Shown piece by piece: positions 47,651 to 62,200 of a stretch of 64,000 nt of DNA; position 1 is the stretch's first letter, and each line of letters starts with the position of its first letter. The notes beneath the pieces are model-generated. The model saw only the letters and a list, made by a program, of their open reading frames with translations, was not told the origin of the DNA and did no database searches. Source of the stretch: Chamaelirium japonicum (Eukaryota; Streptophyta; Magnoliopsida; Liliales; Melanthiaceae); assembly GCA_947650365.1 (NCBI GenBank), contig CANTAL010000143.1:1-64000 (forward strand), in the 5' to 3' direction. Both the position numbers and the translations under genes were made by a program.

Positions 47651-49689
47651 GAATTCATTCGCACGATCCATTCTTATTCATTCATACGATCCATTCTAAT
47701 TCATTCATACAATCCATTCTAATTCTTTCACATGATCCATTCTAATTCATTCGTAGGATCCATTCTAATTCATTCGTACAATCTATTCTATTTCATTCGT
47801 ACGATCCATTCTTACTCATTCGTATGATCCATTCTAATTCATTCGAACGAATGTATCCATTCTAATTTATTCGTACGATCCATTCTAATTCATTCGCACG
47901 ATCCATCCATTCTAATTCATTCGTACGATCCATTCTAATTCATTCGCACGATCCATTCTAATTCATTCGTACGATCCATTCTAATTCATTCATACAATCC
48001 ATTCTAATTCATCCGTACGATCCATTCTAATTCACTCATACGATCCATTCTAATACATTCATACGATCCATTCTAATTCATTTGCACGAATATATCCATT
48101 CTAATTCATTCGTACGATCCATTCTAATTCCTTCGTGCGATCCATTCTAATTCATTCGTACGATCTATTCTAATTCATTCGTACGATCCATTCTAATTCA
48201 TTCGTACGATCCATTCTAATTCCTTCGTACGATCCATTCTAATTCATTCGTACGATCCATTCTAATTCATTCGTACAATCTATTCTAATTCATTCGTACG
48301 AATGGATACATTCGTGTGAATGAATTAGAATGGATCGTACGAATGAGTAAGAATGGATCGTATGAATGAAATAGAATGGATTGCATGAATGAATTAGAAT
48401 GGATCGTACGAATGAATTAGAATGGATCGTGTGAAAGAATTAGAATGGATTGTATGAATGAATTAGAATGGATCATATGAAGGAATTAGAATGGATCGTA
48501 CGAATGAATTATAATGGATCGTACGAATGAATTAGAATAGATCGTACGAATGAATTAGAATAGATCGTATGAATGAATTAGAATGGATCGTGTGAAAGAA
48601 TTAGAATGGATCGTACGAATGAATTAGAATGGATCGTGCGAATGAATTAGAATGTATCGTACGAATGAATTAGAATGGATCGTGCTAATGAATTAGAATT
48701 GATCGAACGAATGATTTAGCATGGATCGTGCATTCGTACGATCCATTCTAATTCATTCGTAAGATCCATTCTAATTTATTCGTACGATCCATTCTAATTC
48801 ATTCGTACGATCCATTCTTATTCATTCGCACGAATGTATCCATTGTAGTTCATTCGTACGATCCATTCTAATTCATTCGTACGATCCATTCTAATTCATT
48901 CATACGATCTATTCTAATTCATTCATACAATCCATTCTAATTCTTTCACACGATCCGTTCTAATTCATTCATACGATCCATTCTAATTCATTCGCCCAAT
49001 CCATTCTATTTCATTCGTATGATCCATTCTTACTCATTCGTATGATCCATTCTAATTTATTCGCACGAATGTATCCATTCTAATCCATTCGTACGATCCA
49101 TTCTAATCCATTCGTAAGATACATTCAAATTCATTCGCATGAATGTAACCATTCTAATTCATTCATTTGATCCATTCTAATTCATTCGTACGATCCATTC
49201 TAATTCATTCGTCCGATCCATTCTAATTCATTCGCACGAATGTATCCATTCTAAACCATTCATACGATCCATTCTAATTTATTCGTACGATCCATTCTAA
49301 TTCATTCGTAATATCCATTCTAATTCATTCGTATGATCCATTCTAATTCATTCGTACGATCCATTCTAATTCATTCGTAAGATCCATTCTAATTCATTCG
49401 TGCGATCCATTCTAATTCATTCGTACAATCCATTCTAATTCATTCGCACGAATGTATCCATTCTAGTTTATTCGTACGATTCATTCTAATTCATTCGTAC
49501 GATCCATTCTAATTCATTCGCATGATCCATCCTATTTTATTTGTACGATCCATTCTAATTCATTCATACGATCCATTCTAATTCATTCGTACGATCCATT
49601 CTAATTCATTCGCACAAATGTATCCATTCTAATTCATTCGTACGATCCATTCTAATTCATTCGCACGATCCATTCTAATTCATTCGTAT

Positions 49690-52200
49690 GATCCATTCTA
49701 ATTCTTTCACACGATCCATTCTAATTCATTCGTACGATCCATTCTAATTCATTCGCACGATCCATTCTAATTCATTCATACGATCCATTCTAATTCATTC
49801 ATACAATGCATTCTAATTCTTTCACACGATCCATTCTAATTCATTCGTACGATCCATTCTAATTCATTCGTACAATCCATTCTATTTCATTTGTACGATC
49901 CATTCTTACTCATTCGTATGATCCATTCTAATTCATTCGTACGATCCATTCTAATTCATTTGTACGATCCATTCTAATTCTTTCACACGATCCATTCTAA
50001 TTCATTCGTAGGATCCATTCTAATTCATTCGTACAATCTATTCTATTAAATTCATACGATCCATTCTTACTCATTCGTATGATCCATTCTAATTCATTCG
50101 GACGAATGTATCCATTCTAATTTTTTCGTACGATCCATTCTAATTCATTCGTTTGATCCATTCTAATTCATTCGTACGATCCATTCTTACTTATTCGTAT
50201 GATCCATTCTAATTCATTCGTACGATCCATTCTAATTCATTCGTACGATCCATTCTAATTCATTCGCACAATCTATTCTAATTCATTCGTACGATCCATT
50301 CTAATTCATTCGTACGATCGTACGAATGAATTAGAATGGATCGTACGGAATGAATTAGACTGGATTGTATGAATGAATTAGAATGGATACATTCGTGCGA
50401 ATGAATTAGAATGGATCATACGAATGAGTAAGAATGGATCGTACGAATGAAATAGAATGGATTGTACGAAAGAATTAGAATGGATCGTACAAATGAATTA
50501 GAATGGATCATACGATCATACAATCCATTCTAATTCATTCCGTACGATCCATTCTAATTCATTCGTACGATCCATTCTATTTCATTCGTACGATCCATTC
50601 TTACTAATTGGTACGATCCATTCTAATTCATTCGCACGAACGTATCCATTCTAATTCATTCGTACGAATCCATTCTAATTCTTTCGTACGATCCATTCTA
50701 ATACATTCATACGATCCATTCTAATTCATTTGCACGAATATATCCATTCTAATTCATTCGTACGATCCATTCTAATTCCTTCGTACGATCCATTCTAATT
50801 CATTCGTACGATCTATTCTAATTCATTCGTAAGAACCATTCTAATTCATTCATACGATCCATTCTAATTCATTCGTACGATCCATTCTAATTCATTCACA
50901 CGAATGTATCCATTCTAGTTGATTCGTACGATCCGTTCTAATTCATTCGTACGATCCATTCTAATTCTTTCACACGATCCATTCTAATTCATTCGCACGA
51001 TCCATTCTAATTCATTCGCACGATCGATTCTAATTCATTCATACGATCCATTCTAATTCATTCATACAATGCATTCTAATTCTTTCACACGATCCATTCT
51101 AATTCATTCGTACGATCCATTCTAATTCATTCGTACAATCCATTCTATTTCATTTGTACGATCCATTCTTACTCATTCGTATGATCCATTCTAATTCATT
51201 CGTACGATCCATTCTAATTCATTTGTACGATCCATTCTAATTCATTCACACGATCCATTCTAATTCATTCGTAGGATCCATTCTAATTCATTCGTACAAT
51301 CTATTCTATTAAATTCGTACGATCCATTCTTACTCATTCGTATGATCCATTCTAATTCATTCGGACGAATGTATCCATTCTAATTTTTTCTTACGATCCA
51401 TTCTAATTCATTCGTACGATCCATTCTAATTTATTCGTACGATCCATTCTAATTCATTCGTACGATCCATTCTAATTCATTCGTACGATCCATTCTAATT
51501 CATTCGCACAATCTATTCTAATTCATTCGTACGATCCATTCTAATTCATTCGTACGATCGTATGAATGAATTAGAATGGATCGTACGGAATGAATTAGAA
51601 TGGATTGTATGAATGAATTAGAATGGATACATTCGTGCGAATGAATTTGAATGGATCATACGAATGAGTAAAAATGGATCGTACGAATGAAATAGAATGG
51701 ATTGTACGAAAGAATTAGAATGAATCGTACAAATGAATTAGAATGGATCGTACGATCATACAATCCATTCTAATTCATTCCGTACGATCCATTCTAATTC
51801 ATTCGTACGATCCATTCTATTTCATTCGTACGATCCATTCTTACTCATTGGTATGATCCATTCTAATTCATTCGCACGAACGTATCCATTCTAATTCATT
51901 CGTACGAATCCATTCTAATTCTTTCGTACGATCCATTCTAATACATTCATACGATCCATTCTAATTCATTTGCACGAATATATCCTTTCTAATGCATTCG
52001 TACGATCCATTCTAATTCCTTCGTACGATCCATTCTAATTCATTCGTACGATCTATTCTAATTCATTCGTAAGAACCATTCTAATTCATTCATACGATCC
52101 ATTCTAATTCGTTCGTACGATCCATTCTAATTCATTCACACGAATGTATCCATTCTAGTTGATTCGTACGATCCGTTCTAATTCATTCGTACGATCCATT
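49690..52200. repeat. 1.24-kb tandem duplication within the satellite
   Basis: Two adjacent copies, about 49.69-50.95 and 50.95-52.20 kb. Paired markers: ATACAATGCA at 49,801 and 51,064; TCGTACGGAA at 50,341 and 51,591; GCACGAACG at about 50,634 and 51,874; GATTCGTACG after CTAGTT at 50,921 and 52,161. Offsets are 1,240-1,263 bp. Confidence 0.8.
50288..50347. repeat. 60-bp perfect palindrome at an orientation switch
   Basis: The 30 bases 50,288-50,317 are the exact reverse complement of 50,318-50,347, centred on CGATCG. Its duplicate around 51,528-51,587 has one mismatch. It marks a minus-to-plus orientation change. Confidence 0.9.
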
Positions 52201-53263
52201 CTAATTCATTCGCACGATCCATTCTAATTCATTCGTACGATCAATTCTAATTCATTCGCACGAATGTATCCATTCTAATTCATTCGTACGATCCTGAATT
52301 AGAAAGGATCGTACGAATGAATTAGAATGGATACCTTTGTGCATATGAATTAGAATGGATCGTACGAATGAATTAGAATGGATCATATTAATGAATTAGA
52401 ATGGATCGTACGAATGAATTAGAATGGATACAATCGTCCGAATGAATTAGAATGGATCATACGAATGAGTAAGAATGGATCGTACGAATGAAATAGAATA
52501 GATTGTACGAATGAATTAGAATGGATCCTACGAATGAATTAGAATGGATCGTGTGAAAGAATTAGAATGGATTGTATGAATGAATTAGAATGGATCGTAT
52601 GAATGAATTAGAATGGATCGTGCGAATGAATTCGAATGGATCGTACGAATTCATTCTAATTCATTCATACAATCCATTCTAATTCTTTCACACGATCCAT
52701 TCTAATTCATTCGTGCGTTCCATTCTAATTCATTAGCACGATCCATTCTTACTCATTCGTACGATCAATTCTAATTCATTAGCACGATCCATTCTAATTC
52801 ATTCGTATGATCCATTCTAATTCATTTGCACGATCCATTCTAATTCATTCATAGGATCCATTCTAATTCATTCATACGATCTATTCTAATTCTTTCGCAC
52901 GAATGTATCCATTCTAATTCATTCACACGAATGTATCCATTCTAATTCATTCGTACGATCCATTCTAATTCATTCGTACGATCCATTCGAATTCATTCGC
53001 ACGATCCATTCTAATTCATTCGTACGATCCATTCTAATTCATTCATACGATCCATTCTAATTCATTCGTACGATCCATTCTTATTCATTCGTACAATCTA
53101 TTCTAATTCATTCGTACGAATGGATACATTCGTGTGAATGAATTAGAATGGATCGTACGAATGAGTAAGAATGGATCGTACGAATGAAATAGAATGGATT
53201 GCACGAATGAATTAGAATGGATCGTATCAATGAATTAGAATGGATCGTGTGAAAGAATTAGAA

Positions 53264-56200
53264 TGGATCGTATGAATGAATTAGAATGGATACATTCGAG
53301 CGAATGAATTAGAATGGATCGTACGAATAAATTAGAATAGATCATAGGATTGAATTAGAATGGATCGTGCAAATGAATTAGAATGGATACATTCGTGCGA
53401 ATGAATTAGAATGGATCGTGCGAATGAATTAGAATGGATCGTACGAATGAATTAGAATGGATATATTTGAACGAATAAATTAGAATGGATCATACGAATG
53501 AATTAGAATGGATCGTACGAATGAATTACATGGATAGTGCGAACGAATTAGAATGGATCGTACGAATGAATTAGAATGGATACATTCGTGCGAATGAATT
53601 AGAATGGATCATACGAACGAGTAAGAATGGATCGTACGAATGAAATAGAATGGATTATACAAATGAATTAGAATGGATACATTCGTGCGAATGAATTAGA
53701 ATGGATTGTATGTACGAATGAATTAGAATGGATACATTCGTGCAAATGAATTAGAATGGATCGTACGAATGAATTAGAATGGATCGTGCGAATGAATTAG
53801 AATGGATCGTACGAATGAATTAGAATGGATCGTACGAATGAACTAGAATGGATACATTCGTGCGAATGTATTAGAATGGATCGTACGAATGAATTAGAAT
53901 GGATCGTACGAATGAATTAGAATGGATCGTACGAATGAAATAGAATGGATTGTGCGAATGAATTAGAATGGACCGTACGAATGAATTAGACGTACGAATG
54001 AATTAGAATGGATACATTCGTGCGAATAAATTAGAATGGATCATACGAATGAGTAAGAATGGATCGTCATTCTAATTCATTCGTATGATCCATTCTAATT
54101 CATTTGTATCCATTCTATTTCATTCGCACGATCCATTCTAATTCATTCGCGCAATCTATTCTAATTCATTCGTACGATCCATTCTAATTCATTCGTACGA
54201 TCCATTCTAATTCATTCGCACGAATGTATCCATTCTAGATCATTCGTACGATCCATTCTGATTCATTCATACAATCCATTCTAATTCATTCGCACGAATG
54301 TATCCATTCTAATTCATTCATACGATCCATTCTAATTCATTCACAAAATCTATTCTAATTCATTCATATGATCCATTCTAATTCATTCGCACGAATGTAT
54401 CCATTCTAATTCATTCATACGATCCATTCTACTTCATTCGTACTATCCGTTCTAATTCACTCATACGATCCATTCTAATTCATTCATACGATCCATTCTA
54501 ATTCATTTGCACGAATATATCCATTCTAATTCATTCGTACGATCCATTCTAATTCCTTCGTACGATCCATTCTAATTCCTTCGTACGATCCATTCTAATT
54601 CCTTCGTACGATCCATTCTATTTCATTCGTATGATCCATTCTAATTCCTTCGTACGATCCATTTTAATTCCTTCGTATCCATTCTAATTCACTCATACGA
54701 TCCATTCTAATTCAGTCGTATGATCCATTCTAATTCATTCTAATCCATTCGTATGAATGAATTAGAATGGATCGTACGAATGAATTAGAATGGATCGTAC
54801 GAATGAATTAGAATGGATATATTCGTGCAAATGAATTAGAATGGATCGTATGAATGTATTATAATGGATCATATGAGTGAATTAGAATGGATCGTACGAA
54901 TGAATTAGAATGGATCGTATGAATGAATTAGAATGGATACATTCGTGTGAATGAATTAGAATGGATCGTATGAATGAATTAGAATAGATTTTGTGAATGA
55001 ATTAGAACTGATCGTACGAATGAATTAGAATGGATACATTCGTGCGAATGAATTAGAATGGATTGTATGAATGAATTAGAATGGATCGTACGAATGAATT
55101 AGAATGGATCGTATGAGTGAATTAGAATGGATACGAGGAATTAGAATGGATCGTACGAAGGAATTAGAATGGATCATACGAATGAAATAGAATGGATCGT
55201 ACGAAGGAATTAGAATGGATCGTACAAAGGAATTAGAATGGATCGTACGAAGGAATTAGAATGGATCGTACGAATGAATTAGAATGGTTATATTCGTGCA
55301 AATGAATTAGAATGGATCATATGAATGAATTAGAATGGATCGTATGAGTGAATTAGAACGGATAGTACGAATGAAGTAGAATGGATCGTATGAATGAATT
55401 AGAATGGATACATTCGTGCGAATGAATTAGAATGGATCGTATGAATGAATTAGAATAGATTGTGCGAATGAATTAGAATGGATCGTACGAATGAATTAGA
55501 ATGGATATATTCGTGCGAATAAATTAGAATGGATTGTATGAATGAATTAGAATGGATCGTACAAATAAATTAGAATGGATCGTACGAATGAATTAGAATA
55601 GATTGCGCGAATGAATTAGAATGGATAGTACGAATGAATTAGAATGGATTGTACGAAGGAATTAGAATGGATCGTACGAATGAATTAGAATGGATCGTAC
55701 GAATGAATTAGAATGGATCGTACGAATGAATTAAAATGGATCGTACGATTGAATTAGAATGGATCATACGAATGAGTAAGAATGGATCATATGAATGAAT
55801 TAGATTGGATCGTACGATCCATTCTAATTCATTAGCATGGATCGTGGTAATGAATTAGAATGGAATATACGAATGAATTAGAATGGATCGTAGAATGGAT
55901 CGTACGAATGAATTAGAATGAATTAGAATGGATCGTACGAATGAATTAGAATAGATCTTAGGAATGAATTAGAATGGATCGTGCAAATGAATTGGAATGG
56001 ATACATTCTTGCGAATGAATTAGAATGGATCGTGCGAATGAATTAGAATGGATCGTATGAATGAATTAGAATGGATCGTACGAATGAATTAGAATGGATC
56101 GTGCGAATGAATTAGAATGGATCGTACGAATGAATTAGAATGGATCGTACGAATGAACTAGAATGGATACATTCGTGCGAATGAATTAGAATGGATCGTA

Positions 56201-59200
56201 CAAATGAAATAGAATGGATTGTACGAATGAATTAGAATGGATCGTACGAATGAATTAGAATGGATCGTGTGAAAGAATTAGAATGCATTGTATGAATAAA
56301 TTAGAATGGATCGTATGAATGTATTAGAATGGATCGTATGAGTGAATTAGAATGGTTCGTACGAATGAATTAGAAAGGATTGTATGAATGAATTAGAATG
56401 GATCGTACGAATGAATTAGAATGGATCATACGAATTAATTAGAATGGATCATACAAATGAATTAGAATGGATCGTACGAATGAATTAGAATGGATTGTGT
56501 GAATGAATAAGAACAGATCGTGCGAATGAATTAGAATGGATCGTACGAATGAATTAGAATGGATCGTGCGAATGAATTAGAATAGATCGTACGAATGAAT
56601 TAGAATGGTTACATTTGTGCGAATGAATTAGAAAAGATCGTACGAATGAATTAGAATGGATCGCATGAATGAATTAGAATGGATCGTACGAATGAATTAG
56701 AATGGATCGTGCGAATGAATTAGAATGGATCGTACGAATGAATTAGAATAGATCGTGTGAAAGAATTAGAATGGATCGTACGAATGAATTAGAATGGATC
56801 GTGCGAATGAATTAGAATGGATCGTACGAATGAATTAGAATGGATACATTTGTGCGAATGAATTAGAATGGATCGTACGAATGAATTAGAATGGATCGTA
56901 TGAATGAATTAGAATGGATCGTATGAATGAATTAGAATGGATCTTGCGAATGAATTAGAATGGATCGTACGAATGAATTAGAATGGATCGTACGAATGAA
57001 CTAGAATGGATACATTCGTGCGAATGAATTAGAATGGATCGTACGAATGAATTAGAATAGATCTTACGAATGAATTAGAATGGATCGTACGAATGAATTA
57101 GAATGGATCGTACGAATGAATAAGAATGGATCTTACGAATGAATTAGAATGGATCGTACGAATAAATTAGAATGGATCGTATGAATGGTTTAGAATGGAT
57201 ACATTCGTGCGAATGAATTAGAATGGATCGGACGAATGAATTAGAATGGATCGTACGAATGAATTAGAATGGATTGTACGAATGGATTAGAATGGATCGT
57301 ACGAATGGATTAGAATGGATACATTCGTGCGAATGAATTAGAATGGATCATACGAATGAGTAAGAATGGATAGTACGAATGAAATAGAATGGATTGTATG
57401 AATGAATTAGAATGGATCGTGCGAATGAATTTGAATGGATCGTACGAATGAATTAGAATGGATCATGCTAATGAATTAGAATTGATCGTACAAATGAAAT
57501 ATAATGGATTGTACGAATGATTTAGAATGGATCGTACGAATGAATTAGAATGGATCGTACGAATGATTTAGAATGGATACATTCGTGCGAATGAATTAGA
57601 ATGGATCATACGAATGAGTAAGAATGGATCGTACGAATGAAATAGAATGGATTGTACGAATGAATTAGAATGGATTCGTACGAATGAATTAGAATGGATG
57701 CATTCGTTCGAATGAATTAGAATGGATCGTACCAATGAGTAAGAATGGATCGTACGAATGAATTAGAATGGATCGTACGAATGGATTAGAATGGATCGTG
57801 TGAAAGAATTAGAATGGATTGTATGAATGAATTAGAATAGATCGTATAAATGAATTAGAATGGATCGTACGAATGAATTAGAATGGATCGTACGAACGAA
57901 ATAGAATGGATTGTACAAATGATTTAGAATAGATCGTACGAATGAATTAGAATGGATCGTACGAATGATTTAGAATGGATACATTCGTGCGAATGAATTA
58001 GAATGGATCATACGAATGAGTAAGAATGGATCGTACAAATGAAATCGAATGGATTGTACGACTGAATTAGAATGGATTCGTACGAATGAATTAGAATGGA
58101 TACATTCGTGCGAATGAATTAGAATGGATCATATTAATGAGTAAGAATGGATCGTACGAATGAAATAGAATGGATTGTGCGAATCAATTAGAATGGATCG
58201 TACGAATGAATTAGAATGGATATATTCGTGCAAATGAATTAGAATGGATCGTATGAATGTATTAGAATGGATCGTATGAGTGAATTAGAATGGATCGTAC
58301 GGATGAATTAGAATGGATTGTATGAATGAATTAGAATGGATCGTACGAATGAATTAGAATGGATCGTGCGAATGAATTAGAATGGATCGTACGAATGAAT
58401 TAGAATGGATGGATCGTGCGAATGAATTAGAATGGATCGTACGAATAAATTAGAATGGATACATTCGTTCGAATGAATTAGAATGGATCATACGAATGAG
58501 TAAGAATGGATCGTACGAATGAAATAGAATAGATTGTACGAATGAATTAGAATGGATCCTACGAATGAATTAGAATGGATCATGTGAAAGAATTAGAATG
58601 GATTGTATGAATGAATTAGAATGGATCGTATGAATGAATTAGAATGGATCGTGCGAATGAATTCGAATGGATTGTACGAATGAAATAGAATGGAAACATT
58701 TGTGCGAATGAATTAGAATGGATCGTATGAATGAATTAGAATGGATCGTATGAATGAATTAGAATGGATTGTGCGAATGAATTCGAATGGATCGTACGAA
58801 TTCATTCTAATTCATTCATACAATCCATTCTAATTCTTTCACACGATCCATTCTAATTCATTCGTACGTTCCATTCTAATTCATTAGCACGATCCATGCT
58901 AATTCATTCGTTCGATCAATTCTAATTTATTAGCACGATCTATTCTAATTCATTCGTATGATCCATTCTAATTCATTCGCACGATCCATTCTAATTCATT
59001 CATAGGAACCATTCTAATTCATTCATACGATCTATTCTAATTCTTTCGCACGAATGTATCCATTCTAATTCATTCGCACGAATGTATCCATTCTAATTCA
59101 TTCGTACGATCCATTCTAATTCATTCGTATGATCCATTCTAATTCATTCATACGATCTATTCTAATTCATTCATACAATCCATTCTAATTCTTTCACATG

Positions 59201-62200
59201 ATCCATTCTAATTCATTCGTACGATCCATTCTAATTCATACGCACAATCCATTCTATTTCATTCGTACGATCCATTCTTACTCATTTGTACGATCCATTC
59301 TAATTCATTCGCACGAATGTATCCATTCTAATTCATTCGTACGAATCCATTCTAATTCATTCGTACAATCTATTCTATTTCATTCGTACGATCCATTCTT
59401 ACTCATTCGTATGATCCATTCTAATTCATTCGGATGAATGTATCCATTCTAATTTATTCGTACGATCCATTCTAATTCATTCGTACGATCCATTTTAATT
59501 CATTCGTACGATCCATTCTAATTCATTCATCCGATCCATTCTAATTCATTCGCACGAATGTATCTATTCTAATTCATTCGTACGGTCCATTCTAATTCAT
59601 TCGCACAATCCATTCTATTTCATTCGTACGATCCATTCTTACTCATTCGTATGATCCATAATGGATACATTCGTGCGAATGAATTAGAATGGATCATATG
59701 AATGAGTAATAATGGATCGTACGAATGAAATAGAATGGATTGTGCGAATGAATTAGAATGGATCGTACGAATGAATTGGAATGGATCGTGTGAAAGAATT
59801 AGAATGGATTGTATGAATGAATTAGAATGGATCGTACGAATGAATTAGAATGGATCGTATGAGTGAATTAGAATGGATACGAAGGAATTAGAATGGATCG
59901 TACGAAGGAATTAGAATGGATCATACGAATGAAATAGAATGGATCGTACGAAGGAATTAGAATGGATCGTACGAAGGAATTAGAATGGATTGTACGAAGG
60001 AATTAGAATAGATCGTACGAATGAATTAGAATCGATATATTCGTGCAAATGAATTAGAATGGATCGTATGAATGAAATAGAATGGATCGTATGAGTGAAT
60101 TAGAACGGATAGTACGAATGAAGTAGAATGGATCGTATGAATGAATTAGAATGGATACATTCGTGCGAATGAATTAGAATGGATCGTATGAATGAATTAG
60201 AATAGATTGTGCGAATGAATTAGAATGGATCGTACGAATGAATTAGAATGGATACATTCGTGCGAATAAATTAGAATGGATTGTATGAATGAATTAGAAT
60301 GGATCGTACGAATGAATTAGAATGGATCATAAGAATGAATTAGAATAGATTGCGCGAATGAATTAGAATGGATCGTACAAATAAATTAGAATGGATCGTA
60401 CGAATGAATTAGAATGGATCGTACGATTGAATTAGAATGGATCATACGAATGAGTAAGAATGGATCGTATGAATGAATTAGAATGAATTAGAATGAATTA
60501 GAATGAATGAATTAGAATGAATACGAATGAATTAGAATGAATTAGAATGGATCGTACGAATGAATTAGAATAGATCATAGGAATGAATTAGAATGGTTCG
60601 TGCAAATGAATTAGAATGGATACATTCGTGCGAATGAATTAGAATGGATCGTGCGAATGAATTAGAATGGATCGTACGAATGAATTAGAATGGATATATT
60701 TGAACGAATAAATTAGAATGGATCATACGAATGAATTAGAATGGACCGTACGAATGAATTAGAATGGATAGTGCGAATCAATTAGAATCGATCGTATGAA
60801 TGAATTAGAATGGATCGTACGAATGAATTAGATCGTACGAATGAATTAGAATGGATCGTACGAATGAATTAAAATGGATACATTCGAGTGAATGAATTAG
60901 AATAGATCGTAGGAATGAATTAGAATGGATCGTACGAATGAATTAGAATGGATACATTTGTGAGAATGAATTAGAATGGATCGTACGAATGAATTAGAAT
61001 GCATTGTATGAAAGAATTAGAATGGATATATTCGTGCGAATGAATTAGAATGGATTGTACGAATGAATTAGACTGGATCATACGAATGAATTTGAATGGA
61101 TACATTTGTGCGAATGAATCTAAATGGATTGTATGAATGAATTACAATGGATCGTACGAATGAATTAGAATGGATCGTACGAATGAATTAGAATAGCTCA
61201 TACGAATGAATTAGAATGAATCTTATGAATGAATTAGAATGGTTACATTCGTGTGAATGAATTAGAATAGATCATAGGAATGAATTAGAATGGATCGTAC
61301 GAATAAATTAGAATGGATCGTGGGAATGAATTAGAATGGATCTTACGAATGAATTAGAATGGATCGTACGAATGAATTAGAATGGATCGTACGAATGAAT
61401 TAGAATGGATACATTCGTGCGAATGAATTAAAATGGATCGGACGAATGAATTAGAATGGATCGTACGAATGAATTAGAATGGATCAAATGAATGAATTAG
61501 AATGGTTACATTCATGCGAATGAATTAGAATGGATCGTACGAATGGATTAGAATGGATCGTACGAATGGATTAGAATGGATACATTCGTGCGAATGAATT
61601 AGAATGGATTGTATGAATGAATTAGAATGGATCGTACGATCCATTCGAATTCATCGCACGATCCATTCTAATTCATTCATACGATCCATTCTAATTCATT
61701 CATACAATCCATTCTAATTCTTTCACATGATCCATTCTAATTCATTCGTAGGATCCATTCTAATTCATTCGTACAATCTATTCTATTTCATTCGTACGAT
61801 CCATTCTTACTCATTCGTATGATCCATTCTAATTCATTCGGACGAATGTATCCATTCTAATTTATTCGTACGATCCATTCTAATTCATTCGCACGATCCA
61901 TCCATTCTAATTCATTCGTACAATCCATTCTAATTCATTCGCACGATCCATTCTAATTCATTCGTACGATCCATTCTAATTCATTAATACAATCCATTCT
62001 AATTCATCCGTACGATCCATTCTAATTCACTCATACGATCCATTCTAATACATTCATACGATCCATTCTAATTCATTTGCACGAATATATCCATTCTAAT
62101 TCATTCGTACGATCCATTCTAATTCCTTCGTGCGATCCATTCTAATTCATTCGTACGATCTATTCTAATTCATTCGTACGATCCATTCTAATTCATTCGT

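Larger units (their letters stand above)
39270..53263. repeat. 14-kb higher-order repeat, copy 1
   Basis: Rare unit variants recur about 14 kb later in the same order and orientation. ATATATTTGAACG occurs at 39,467 and 53,461 (offset 13,994), and again at 46,731 and 60,694 (13,963). An inverted islet occurs at 41,821 and 55,813 (13,992). A GAATGCATTG variant lies at about 42,241 and 56,281 (14,040). A 22-bp palindrome occurs at 47,629 and 61,625. Copy 1 ends where copy 2 begins, so they are head to tail. Confidence 0.85.

Noticed and set aside
43528-59437. ORFs of 61-79 codons inside the satellite (43,528-43,713; 44,845-45,075; 59,198-59,437) with His/Ser/Asn-rich repeats
   Set aside because: The 23-bp unit cycles through all three frames and normally contains TAG or TAA. 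These frames are open only where unit variants remove the stops.
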